Shown: piece by piece, positions 1 to 4,982 of the stretch | Numbering within the stretch: the first letter of the stretch is position 1 | How the letters are laid out: each line of letters starts with the position of its first letter | Assembly: GCA_009777685.1 (NCBI GenBank) | Contig: WRLJ01000119.1 | Span: 1 to 5,877, forward strand | Direction of reading: 5' to 3' | Origin: Oscillospiraceae bacterium | GTDB taxonomy: Bacteria > Bacillota > Clostridia > Oscillospirales > UBA929 | Length of the DNA stretch: 5,877 bases | Notes under the pieces: model-generated | Databases searched by the model: none | The model's input: only the letters and a program-made list of their open reading frames with translations | What the model was told of the DNA's origin: nothing | Program-made: the position numbers and the translations under genes

Positions 1-41
1 CATCGCGCCGGTTTCCATTACGCATTGCGCGGGGCAAACCC

Positions 42-69
42 GGCGCGCCGGGGGCGTCGCGCCCTACGG
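42..69. repeat. Short GC-rich palindromic repeat, copy 1
   Basis: This copy begins GGCGCG and ends GTCGCGCCCTACGG. Its right half is identical to the copy at 243-270 but its left half has diverged (GCCGGGGG in place of GATGTAGG), so the hairpin is weaker here. Confidence 0.6.
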
Positions 70-90
70 CGTGTGCGGGTGGGCGAACAC

Positions 91-117
91 GGCGCGATGT
101 GGGCATCGCGCCCTACG
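91..117. repeat. Short GC-rich palindromic repeat, copy 2
   Basis: The unit reads GGCGCGATG, a short loop, then CATCGCGCCCTACG. The arms GGCGCGATG and CATCGCGCC are perfect reverse complements (9 bp), so it can fold into a hairpin on either strand. It differs from copy 3 (243-270) at only two positions over the unit. Confidence 0.7.
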
Positions 118-144
118 CAAGGTTTATGCGGAAACCCCTGTTTT

Positions 145-221
145 CGTCATTGCGGGCTTGACCCGCAATCCCCCAGATTCACGATCTCCCCGGGAGATTG
201 CGGGGCAAGCCCGCAATGACG
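145..221. repeat. Large inverted repeat with 26-bp arms (REP/MITE-like)
   Basis: The left arm (145-170, starting CGTCATTGCGGGCTTG) and right arm (196-221, ending CCCGCAATGACG) are reverse complements with a single mismatch over 26 bases. The 25-base centre contains a further small palindrome, ATCTCCC-C-GGGAGAT (184-198). There is no coding content and no obvious target-site duplication at the ends. Palindromes built on this CATTGCGGGCTTG core recur between genes in many bacterial genomes; this one is probably a non-autonomous dispersed element or REP-like sequence. Whether it is mobile cannot be judged from one copy. Confidence 0.8.
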
Positions 222-242
222 GTGGTAGGGGTGACCGTCCCC

Positions 243-270
243 GGCGCGATGTAGGCGTCGCGCCCTACGG
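243..270. repeat. Short GC-rich palindromic repeat, copy 3
   Basis: The unit reads GGCGCGA, a loop, then TCGCGCC followed by CTACGG. It is nearly identical to copy 2 at 91-117. Upstream, GTAGGG at 225-230 can pair with CCCTAC at 263-268, so a larger compound fold is also possible. Confidence 0.7.
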
Positions 271-330
271 CGGGGCGGAGTCCGGTGAAACCGCTCAAAA
301 CACATCAAAACAGTATTGAATGGCTGAATA

Positions 331-362
331 ACCCGAGGGCCGCCATCCGGCGGCCCTCGGGT
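331..362 (-). terminator. Strong GC-rich hairpin, probable terminator of the 409-780 gene
   Basis: Bases 331-344 and 349-362 are perfect reverse complements: a 14-bp, mostly G-C stem with a four-base loop. It lies about 45 bases beyond the stop codon of the minus-strand gene 409-780, where an intrinsic terminator would be expected. The weak point is the tail: reading on the minus strand the hairpin is followed by TATTCAGCC, not a true T-run. A run of seven T's (minus strand, 372-378) sits before the hairpin instead. On the plus strand no T-run follows directly either. I favour terminator or 3'-end stability element for the minus-strand gene. Confidence 0.5.
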
Positions 363-408
363 CAGTCTGTCAAAAAAAGTAGTTTTTGGGCGGTGCGGCA
401 TGGATAAC

Positions 409-780
409 CTATGCCTTTTCGCCGGCCTCGGCCGCCGCGAGATCAAATCCGGGAGGGAGGAGTACAAAGTCGCCGGCGCCGTGAACGCAGGAGCCGTCAT
501 GCTCGTGGTCGAAGGAGTATATGCGTGACGGGTCAATACGGTCAAAGGTGTAGTCCACAGGTTCGTAAGAGAGAAGAACAAAGTCGCCGGCGCCGTGGAC
601 GCAGGAGCCGTCATGTTCGTGGTCGGGGAAATATATGCGTGACGGGTCAATCTGGCGGTCAAACGTGCCGCCGGCTTGCGGGGACTCCGCGGTCATGGCC
701 TCATGATCAGCGGCTATGACCGAATGCGCGGCTAAAACAAACAGAACCGCAAGCAACAGGGAAACAAAGCGCTTTTTCAT
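409..780 (-). CDS. Small secreted protein of two His/Cys-rich repeats, function unknown
   Basis: I do not recognise this 123-residue protein. Residues 1-23 are a signal peptide: MKKR, a hydrophobic core (SLLLAVLFVLAA), and a V-I-A site with cleavage likely after Ala23. The mature part is two near-identical tandem repeats, residues 39-77 and 78-114, each holding IDPSRIY, then D-H-E-H-D-G-S-C-V-H-G, then AGDFVLL. Each repeat therefore has one cysteine (C60, C98) and three histidines as H-x-H-x3-C-x-H, which resembles a metal-ligand cluster; alternatively the two cysteines could form a disulfide after export. The start is well supported: GGAGGT lies 7 bases upstream, and a promoter lies about 75 bases upstream. 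No LPxTG motif, lipobox or membrane anchor is visible, so the product is probably released or periplasm-like/cell-wall associated. It appears to be a single-gene transcript ending at the hairpin 331-362. Metal binding is inference only. Confidence 0.8.
   Translation of the reverse strand: MKKRFVSLLLAVLFVLAAHSVIAADHEAMTAESPQAGGTFDRQIDPSRIYFPDHEHDGSCVHGAGDFVLLSYEPVDYTFDRIDPSRIYSFDHEHDGSCVHGAGDFVLLPPGFDLAAAEAGEKA
464..651 (-). repeat. Intragenic tandem duplication, 114-bp period
   Basis: Bases 464-537 and 578-651 align without gaps at an offset of 114 bases (38 codons), with about 6 differences in 74 positions. Two differences are silent (in the Val and first His/Glu codons of the motif) and the other four fall in the two residues after IDPSRIY (Phe-Pro versus Ser-Phe). 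A one-codon indel (Gln43) follows just outside. The pattern indicates a fairly recent in-frame duplication with the HEHDGSCVHG core kept intact. Confidence 0.85.
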
Positions 781-787
781 AATGAGT

Positions 788-793
788 ACCTCC
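788..793 (-). promoter_or_regulatory. Ribosome binding site of the 409-780 gene
   Basis: On the minus strand GGAGGT stands 7 bases before the ATG at 780. This near-perfect Shine-Dalgarno fixes the start of the small secreted protein and argues strongly that it is translated. Confidence 0.85.
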
Positions 794-854
794 GTTCAAA
801 ATTTTTTTCCAGACACGCTGTTTTTTGAATTGAATTCTAATCCTCAGTATCCAT

Positions 855-883
855 ATCGTACATCCTCTAAAATGAAATGTCAA
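855..883 (-). promoter_or_regulatory. Sigma-A-type promoter for the secreted-protein gene
   Basis: On the minus strand a perfect -35 box TTGACA (883-878) is followed, after exactly 17 bases, by TACGAT (860-855), four of six matches to TATAAT. Transcription would start near 848, giving a leader of roughly 68 bases before the ATG at 780. Confidence 0.65.
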
Positions 884-892
884 CCATTTTTT

Positions 893-917
893 ATGAGGTT
901 TTTTCCAAATTCCTCAT
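893..917. promoter_or_regulatory. Small inverted repeat upstream of a promoter
   Basis: ATGAGG (893-898) and CCTCAT (912-917) are complementary six-base arms separated by 13 bases. The pair lies about 10 bases upstream of the -35 box at 878-883, where an activator or repressor might bind. Arms this short occur by chance, so this is only a candidate operator. Confidence 0.2.
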
Positions 918-1033
918 CATGGTTTAACCTTCACATGGCGCGTGTCTTCTTCGCCGCGTGTCTGTTCTACTGAAAACAAACCCTGAAAAACCGAAGGGAG
1001 ACGGCTCAAAACGGGATATGTTTTAATATTCCC

Positions 1034-1062
1034 TTGACAGGAGGGGGTGCGGCCTGTACAAT
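1034..1062 (+). promoter_or_regulatory. Sigma-A-type promoter for the ECF S-component gene
   Basis: TTGACA (1034-1039) and TACAAT (1057-1062) are spaced by 17 bases, six of six and five of six consensus matches. Transcription would begin near 1069, leaving a leader of only about 30 bases, too short to hold a vitamin riboswitch. Confidence 0.8.
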
Positions 1063-1100
1063 GAAACACTAACAATCAGCGGAAAGCGGGGCAGACCTCT

Positions 1101-1691
1101 ATGGAAAGAAACGCGGTTTCAAAAGTCAGCCGTATGGCGGGCATCGCCATTTTTATGTCGATTGTCGTTGTGCTTACGATTGTCGCCACCTTTGTCAAGA
1201 TCGGGTCCTTCCCGATTACGCTGACGCTTGTGCCGATTGTCGTCGGCGCGGCGCTGTACGGGCCGAGGGCCGGCGCGATCCTCGGCGCGACGTTCGGCGT
1301 GGTCGTGCTGATTTTCTGCATCAGCGGCGCGGACCCCGGAGGCGCTGTCCTGTGGACGCTCAATCCGGCGCTGACGGCGGTTCTTTGTCTGCTGAAGGGC
1401 GCTCTGGCGGGCTTGGCCGCCGGGGGCGTCTATGCGGTCTTTTCAAAGAAGAACCGGTACCTCGGAGTGGCTCTGGCCGCCGTCGTATCCCCGGTGGTGA
1501 ACACGGGCGTCTTCCTGGCGGCGATGGTGGTGTTTTTTCGCGGCACCCTCACGGCCTGGGCGGATGGCGCGTCTCTCGTATACTTCGCGTTCGTCGGGCT
1601 GGCGGGCGTCAATTTCCTGATTGAGCTGGGGATCAATATCGTCCTCAGCCCGGCGGTCACACGCATCCTCAAAGCCGCGAAGAGAGCCTGA
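1101..1691 (+). CDS. ECF transporter S component (substrate-binding membrane subunit)
   Basis: This 196-residue integral membrane protein fits the ECF-transporter substrate-capture subunits (ECF_trnsprt/DUF3816 type). About six hydrophobic segments are visible, near residues 14-34, 38-53, 57-75, 85-112, 120-147 and 158-185. Typical features are the FPITLTLVPIVVGAALYGP stretch (37-55) ending in a Gly-Pro turn, NPAL near 88, and PVVNTGVF (131-138). The C-terminus is a short basic tail (KAAKRA). S components bind a vitamin or precursor and work with a shared EcfA-EcfA'-EcfT energising module; none is encoded here, so this is probably a group II solitary subunit. The substrate cannot be named from sequence: folate, pantothenate, riboflavin and others are all possible. 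A strong promoter sits just upstream. The ribosome site is weak (GGAAAG or GCGGGG before ACCTCT-ATG), but the internal Met12 has no better one. Confidence 0.85.
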   Translation: MERNAVSKVSRMAGIAIFMSIVVVLTIVATFVKIGSFPITLTLVPIVVGAALYGPRAGAILGATFGVVVLIFCISGADPGGAVLWTLNPALTAVLCLLKGALAGLAAGGVYAVFSKKNRYLGVALAAVVSPVVNTGVFLAAMVVFFRGTLTAWADGASLVYFAFVGLAGVNFLIELGINIVLSPAVTRILKAAKRA

Positions 1692-1699
1692 GCGCGCGG

Positions 1700-2326
1700 T
1701 TACCTCGTTCCGAAAATCCGATCCCCCGCGTCGCCCAGTCCCGGTACGATATAGGCGTTTTCGTCCAGCTCCGGGTCTATGGCGCAGACGTATACATTTA
1801 CGTCGGGGTGATCGGATTGCATTTTGTCCAGCCCCGGCGGCGAGCCGAGAATGCACAGCAGACGGATGGAGCGCGCGCCGAAATTCTTCAGAACCTGCGC
1901 GGCGGCGGACGCGGTTCCGCCCGTCGCCAGCATCGGATCGAGGAGGATGCAGTCCCGCTCGGCAATATCCGGCGGCACCTTGCAGTAATACTCCACCGGC
2001 AGCAGCGTGCCGGGGTCGCGGTACAGGCCGATGTGCGCGACCTTCGCGGCGGGGATCAGACGCAGCAGGGCGTTCACCATCCCGAGGCCGGCGCGCATAA
2101 CCGGCACGATCACCGGCTTTTTGCCGGCGATGATACGGCCCCGGGCCGGGGCGACCGGCGTCTCGACGCCGACCTCCTCAAGGGGCAGGTCGCGCGTCGT
2201 CTCATAGCACATCAGCATGGCGATCTCGCCCACGACCTTGCGGAATTCCTTAACGCCGGTGTCTCTGTCCCGCAGTATGGTCAGCTTGTGCTGGATTAAC
2301 GGATGGTCGATGATGGTGATCGGCAT
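1700..2326 (-). CDS. upp: Uracil phosphoribosyltransferase
   Basis: The enzyme converts uracil and PRPP to UMP in the cytosol, the main pyrimidine salvage step. The 208-residue length and diagnostic motifs match the family throughout: the N-terminal DHPLIQHKLT (7-16), VPVMRAGLGM (74-83), the PRPP-binding loop LLDPMLATGGTAS (128-140), and the uracil-recognition segment GLGDAGDRIFGT (196-207) at the C-terminus. The ATG at 2326 is the family start; a weak AGAAAGG lies about 12 bases upstream, a longer spacing than usual. It begins 23 bases after the tsaB stop with no terminator between, so it probably shares the tsaE-tsaB transcript. Its stop lies 8 bases from the stop of the convergent transporter gene. 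No uraA permease is adjacent and no PyrR-type attenuator is visible upstream. Confidence 0.97.
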   Translation of the reverse strand: MPITIIDHPLIQHKLTILRDRDTGVKEFRKVVGEIAMLMCYETTRDLPLEEVGVETPVAPARGRIIAGKKPVIVPVMRAGLGMVNALLRLIPAAKVAHIGLYRDPGTLLPVEYYCKVPPDIAERDCILLDPMLATGGTASAAAQVLKNFGARSIRLLCILGSPPGLDKMQSDHPDVNVYVCAIDPELDENAYIVPGLGDAGDRIFGTR

Positions 2327-2349
2327 CGGGAGGTCAGCCCTTTCTTACA

Positions 2350-3063
2350 TTATGCCCCCGGTTCCCTGGCCAGCTGTTCCCGCCGGACCCGTTCCGCCTG
2401 CGGAAGCCGCAGGTAGCAAAGCCGGTCCGCGGGGCGGGTGTGTCCGGCCTCCGCGCAGAGCATGACGCCGCGGGCGCGGATGTGCCGCCATTCGGGGTAC
2501 AGGATGTCCTTGTCTTTATGATAGCACGCTTCCGCCCCGTCTCCCACATAGATCACCGGCCGGTCCGCGTGTTTCCGCGCCACGTCCTCCGCCGGAGCCG
2601 CGTGGTCCTCGCACAGCCGCGTCAGCCCGCCTCCGGACACACAAAACGAGGCCGTATAGACCTGCCCGCGCCGCGCGTCCTGCACGGCGCAGATCAGCGC
2701 GCCCTCGCCGCCGCGCGCCGCGTTCCACGCCGCCGCCTCCAGCGAAGAGACGCCGGCGCACTCGCATTGCGCCGCCAGCGCAAACCCCAGCGCCGTCGAT
2801 ACGCCGATGCGCAAGCCCGTAAACGAACCCGGCCCGTTGGTCACCGCCACGCGGGCGACGTCCTTCGCGCTCACGCGCGCGGCGGTAAACAGATGCTCCA
2901 GCATCAGCCCCAGCGTTTGGGAGTGCGTCAGCCCCGCGCATAGAAAGCATTCCGCCAGCGGCTCCGTGCCGCGGTACAGCCCCGCCGCCGCGCTTTGGGA
3001 GGACGTGTCCGCCGCCAGCGTGAGAGGGGGCGTTTTTTCCGCGCCTCTTCCGTTATCTGTCAA
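2350..3063 (-). CDS. tsaB: tRNA threonylcarbamoyladenosine biosynthesis protein TsaB
   Basis: TsaB is the catalytically inactive ASKHA-fold partner that dimerises with TsaD and, with TsaE, transfers the threonylcarbamoyl group onto A37 of ANN-decoding tRNAs. The 237-residue product shows the family landmarks: LAADTSS (16-22), THSQTL (46-51), the hallmark GPGSFTGLRIG (77-87), DARRGQVYTASF (129-140), and a C-terminal YLRLPQAER (217-225). The start codon is TTG at 3063, inside the end of tsaE; AGGTGG lies 7 bases before it and no ATG or GTG occurs before the conserved DTSS core. This adds about 13 residues ahead of the usual family start. The 11-base overlap suggests translational coupling to tsaE. 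rimI and tsaD, common followers of tsaB, are absent; upp follows instead. Confidence 0.95.
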   Translation of the reverse strand: MTDNGRGAEKTPPLTLAADTSSQSAAAGLYRGTEPLAECFLCAGLTHSQTLGLMLEHLFTAARVSAKDVARVAVTNGPGSFTGLRIGVSTALGFALAAQCECAGVSSLEAAAWNAARGGEGALICAVQDARRGQVYTASFCVSGGGLTRLCEDHAAPAEDVARKHADRPVIYVGDGAEACYHKDKDILYPEWRHIRARGVMLCAEAGHTRPADRLCYLRLPQAERVRREQLAREPGA

Positions 3064-3499
3064 TCGTTATCCACCTGCCGTCCTCCGCCTCCGCGCGGAT
3101 GGTCACGCGCACCCCGTCCTCTGGGAGCGGCTCGATGATTTGCGCCCATTCCACGGCGCAAATCCCGCCGCGCGCGGCGTAGTCCTCCCAGCCGATGTCC
3201 GCTAGGCTGTCTGCGGCGACCGTCCCCCGCGCTCCGGCCAGCCGGTACACGTCGAAATGGAACAGCGGCACACGCCCGCCGCCGTATTCGTGGACCAGCG
3301 TATACGTCGGGCTGGTTACCGGTCCCGCGGCGGACGTTCCTCCGGCGCAGCCCAGCCCGCGCGCCAGCCCGCGGACGAACGCGGTTTTGCCCGCCCCGAG
3401 CCCGCCCAGCAGCCAGACGGTATCCCCGGCGCGGAGGTCCCGCGCCAGCTCCCGGCCGAGGGCTTCGGTTGTCTGCTCGCTGTCTGACCAATAGCGCAT
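3053..3499 (-). CDS. tsaE: tRNA threonylcarbamoyladenosine biosynthesis ATPase TsaE
   Basis: TsaE is the P-loop ATPase that binds the TsaB-TsaD dimer and resets it during t6A37 formation. The 148-residue form shows the Walker A motif GGLGAGKT (32-39), TSPTYTLVHEY (62-72), HFDVYRL (81-87), GWEDY (103-107) and CAVEWAQ (114-120), all diagnostic, and length is normal. An insertion of Gly/Ala (CAGGTSAAGP, 51-60) precedes the TSPT motif and slightly lengthens this loop. I chose the ATG at 3499 because MRYWSDSEQTTEALG matches the family's N-terminus and GGTGA lies 5 bases upstream; an in-frame GTG at 3508 is the alternative and adds three residues. It follows the GTPase gene by 46 bases and overlaps tsaB by 11. 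Confidence 0.95.
   Translation of the reverse strand: MRYWSDSEQTTEALGRELARDLRAGDTVWLLGGLGAGKTAFVRGLARGLGCAGGTSAAGPVTSPTYTLVHEYGGGRVPLFHFDVYRLAGARGTVAADSLADIGWEDYAARGGICAVEWAQIIEPLPEDGVRVTIRAEAEDGRWITIDR
3071..3076 (-). promoter_or_regulatory. Ribosome binding site for tsaB (decides a TTG start)
   Basis: On the minus strand AGGTGG stands 7 bases before the TTG at 3063, within the last codons of tsaE. It supports initiation at TTG for tsaB. Confidence 0.6.
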
Positions 3500-3519
3500 G
3501 GCCGTCACCGTTTTGCCGT

Positions 3520-3545
3520 CCGCCCGATTCGTCTCCTCGGGGCGG
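3520..3545 (-). other. Intercistronic hairpin between the GTPase gene and tsaE
   Basis: Directly after the GTPase stop codon, TCGGGGCGG (3537-3545) can pair with CCGCCCGA (3520-3527): an 8-bp stem with one bulged base and a loop of about nine. No T-run follows on the minus strand (the next bases are CGGCAAAACGG), so it is unlikely to be a full terminator. It could act in mRNA processing or partial attenuation before tsaE. The prediction is by eye only. Confidence 0.35.
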
Positions 3546-4889
3546 TTACGGCCTTCCCTTGACGTTTTCGATCAATCCCTTCAGCGCGTCCTCCATGTCG
3601 GGACGGCCGATTTCCTGCAAGCTGTACTCCACGCGCGTCGCGGGCTTGCCGATCTGAATGACCCGCCCCAAATCAATGGGCGTGGCGATAACCACCGAGT
3701 CGCAGTCGGTGCGCTCAATGGTCGCGGTCAGGTCGCGGATCTGCTCCTCGCCGTACCCCATAGCCGGCAGCAGCTTGCCGATATTGGGGTATATGCGGTA
3801 GGTTTCGGCCAGCCGGCCCACCGCGTAGGGCCTCGGGTCGACGATCTCCGCCGCGCCGAAGCGTCTGGCGGCCACGACGCCGGCCCCGATTTTCATCTCG
3901 CCGTGGGTGAGGGTCGGGCCGTCCTCGATGACCAGCACCCGCTTGCCGCGGATGACCTCCGGCCGCTCCACGCTGATGGTCGAGGCGGCGTCCACCACCA
4001 CGGCCCCGGGATTCACCCGCTCGATGTTCTCCCGGACCGTCAGGATGTTGTCAAAATCGGCGCTGTCGATCTTGTTGATGACCACAACGTCCGCCATGCG
4101 CAGCGTGACCTCGCCCGGATAGTAGGCCAGCTCGTGGCCCGGCCTGTGCGGGTCGGTCACGGTGACTGTCAAATCGGGCGCGTAGAAGGGGAAATCGTTG
4201 TTGCCGCCGTCCCACAGGATCACGTCGCAGCCGTCCGGGTCGTTTTCCGCCGCGCGCAGAATGGCCTCGTAGTCCACGCCCGCGTAGATGACGTTGCCGC
4301 GCGCGATATGCGGCTCGTACTCCTCCATCTCCTCGATGGTGCAGCGATGCTTTTGCAGGTCCCCGATGGCGGCGAAGCGCTGCACCCGCTGCGCCTCCAG
4401 ATCGCCGTAGGGCATCGGGTGACGGACGGCGATGACCTTCAAGCCGTGCCCCATCAAAATCTCCACGATGCGGCGCGAGGTCTGGCTCTTGCCGCAGCCT
4501 GTCCGCGCCGCCCCGACCGCGATGACGGGCTTTGTGCTTTTGAGCATCGTGCGGTTCAGCCCCAGCATGGTGAAGTCCGCCCCGGCGGCGTTGACCTGGG
4601 CGCCGACCCGCATGACCTCCGTGTAGGGAACGTCGCTGTAGGAAAAGACGCACTCGTCGGCGCGCAAATCCCGGATCAGCCGTTCCAGTTCATCCTGGGC
4701 ATAAATGGGGATTCCGTCGGGGTACAGCTCCCCGGCCAGCGCGGCGGGGTACTTGCGGCCCGCGATGTCGGGAATCTGCGCGGCGGTGAACGCCGCCACC
4801 TCATAGGCCGGATCGTCGCGGTAGACGGTGTTGAAATTGTGGAAATCCCGTCCTGCCGCGCCGATGATGATGATTTTCCGCCGGGTCAT
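3546..4889 (-). CDS. Cyclic 2,3-diphosphoglycerate synthase-family GTPase (COG2403)
   Basis: This 447-residue soluble protein matches the COG2403 family, annotated as predicted GTPase or cyclic 2,3-diphosphoglycerate synthase after the archaeal enzyme (CpgS) that cyclises 2,3-diphosphoglycerate with ATP. Visible parts are an N-terminal nucleotide-fold strand IIIIGAAGRDFHNFN (6-20), a Walker A loop GAARTGCGKSQ (126-136), a Walker B-like ILWDGGNND (224-232), and NKID (272-275), the guanine-specificity pattern of G proteins. I start at ATG 4889 because AAAGGA sits 9 bases upstream and the product begins directly with the conserved MTRRKIIIIG; an ATG at 4937 would put the -10 region inside the gene. 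It has its own promoter (4945-4972) and probably leads the transcript into tsaE-tsaB-upp. In bacteria the true reaction of this family is uncertain; the cyclic-DPG activity is transferred by annotation only. Confidence 0.88.
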   Translation of the reverse strand: MTRRKIIIIGAAGRDFHNFNTVYRDDPAYEVAAFTAAQIPDIAGRKYPAALAGELYPDGIPIYAQDELERLIRDLRADECVFSYSDVPYTEVMRVGAQVNAAGADFTMLGLNRTMLKSTKPVIAVGAARTGCGKSQTSRRIVEILMGHGLKVIAVRHPMPYGDLEAQRVQRFAAIGDLQKHRCTIEEMEEYEPHIARGNVIYAGVDYEAILRAAENDPDGCDVILWDGGNNDFPFYAPDLTVTVTDPHRPGHELAYYPGEVTLRMADVVVINKIDSADFDNILTVRENIERVNPGAVVVDAASTISVERPEVIRGKRVLVIEDGPTLTHGEMKIGAGVVAARRFGAAEIVDPRPYAVGRLAETYRIYPNIGKLLPAMGYGEEQIRDLTATIERTDCDSVVIATPIDLGRVIQIGKPATRVEYSLQEIGRPDMEDALKGLIENVKGRP

Positions 4890-4944
4890 GGTGCATCGTC
4901 CTTTCAATTCAATGGAATGTTTTTGGGGAAATCTCAATGCTTCT

Positions 4945-4972
4945 ATTGTATGGCACGCGGCGCGTTTGTCAA
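4945..4972 (-). promoter_or_regulatory. Sigma-A-type promoter for the COG2403 GTPase gene
   Basis: On the minus strand TTGACA (4972-4967) and TACAAT (4950-4945) are 16 bases apart, six of six and five of six consensus matches. Transcription would start near 4938, about 49 bases before the ATG at 4889. It lies within 11-40 bases of the SEDS gene's stop, so the GTPase-tsaE-tsaB-upp group can be expressed independently of the gene before it. Confidence 0.75.
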
Positions 4973-4982
4973 GATGCTTTCC

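Larger units (their letters stand above)
1..330. other. Non-coding repeat-rich region
   Basis: I see no credible gene in this stretch. It contains three copies of a short GC-rich hairpin unit ending in CGCGCCCTACG and one larger inverted repeat. The first nine bases (CATCGCGCC) are the complement of the start of the same short unit, so another copy may lie across the left edge. Open frames through here translate into peptides such as GLTRNP...GQARND and HCGLDPQSP, which are what this kind of palindromic repeat yields when read in frame, so I treat them as spurious. Confidence 0.75.
781..1100. other. AT-rich divergent intergenic region
   Basis: This gap separates the minus-strand secreted-protein gene from the plus-strand transporter gene. 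It is clearly more AT-rich than the surrounding genes and carries one promoter for each side (855-883 minus, 1034-1062 plus) plus a small inverted repeat at 893-917. I see no RNA gene and no credible coding frame in it. Confidence 0.7.

Noticed and set aside
42..270. Possible CRISPR array
   Set aside because: Three spaced palindromic copies are present, but spacing is irregular (about 49 and 152 bases), the copies are imperfect, and no cas gene is in view.
25..319. Two short plus-strand frames in the left region
   Set aside because: They are translations of the palindromic repeats (GLTRNP/GQARND-type peptides) with no good ribosome site.
147..662. 171-residue minus-strand open frame across the repeats and the small secreted gene
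   Set aside because: It overlaps the well-supported 409-780 gene in another frame; its repeated peptides merely reflect the DNA duplication and its end runs into palindromic repeats.
716..973. 85-residue plus-strand frame
   Set aside because: It starts inside the opposite-strand signal-peptide gene and runs through AT-rich promoter sequence; no family resemblance.
1063..1100. Riboswitch upstream of the ECF S component
   Set aside because: The predicted leader is only about 30 bases, too short for any known vitamin riboswitch.
2100..2130. CCGGC-rich hairpin with a short T-run inside upp
   Set aside because: It lies in the middle of a conserved coding sequence (around residues 66-75), with only a five-base T-run in the antisense direction; coding content explains it.
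4051..4653. Long alternative frames opposite or beside the GTPase, tsaB and tsaE genes
   Set aside because: They are Arg/Gly/Ala-rich frame shadows typical of GC-rich DNA, without motifs or ribosome sites.
4890..4937. Upstream start (ATG 4937) for the COG2403 GTPase
   Set aside because: It lies at the predicted transcription start, has no ribosome site, and adds 16 residues not resembling the family; ATG 4889 has AAAGGA well placed.
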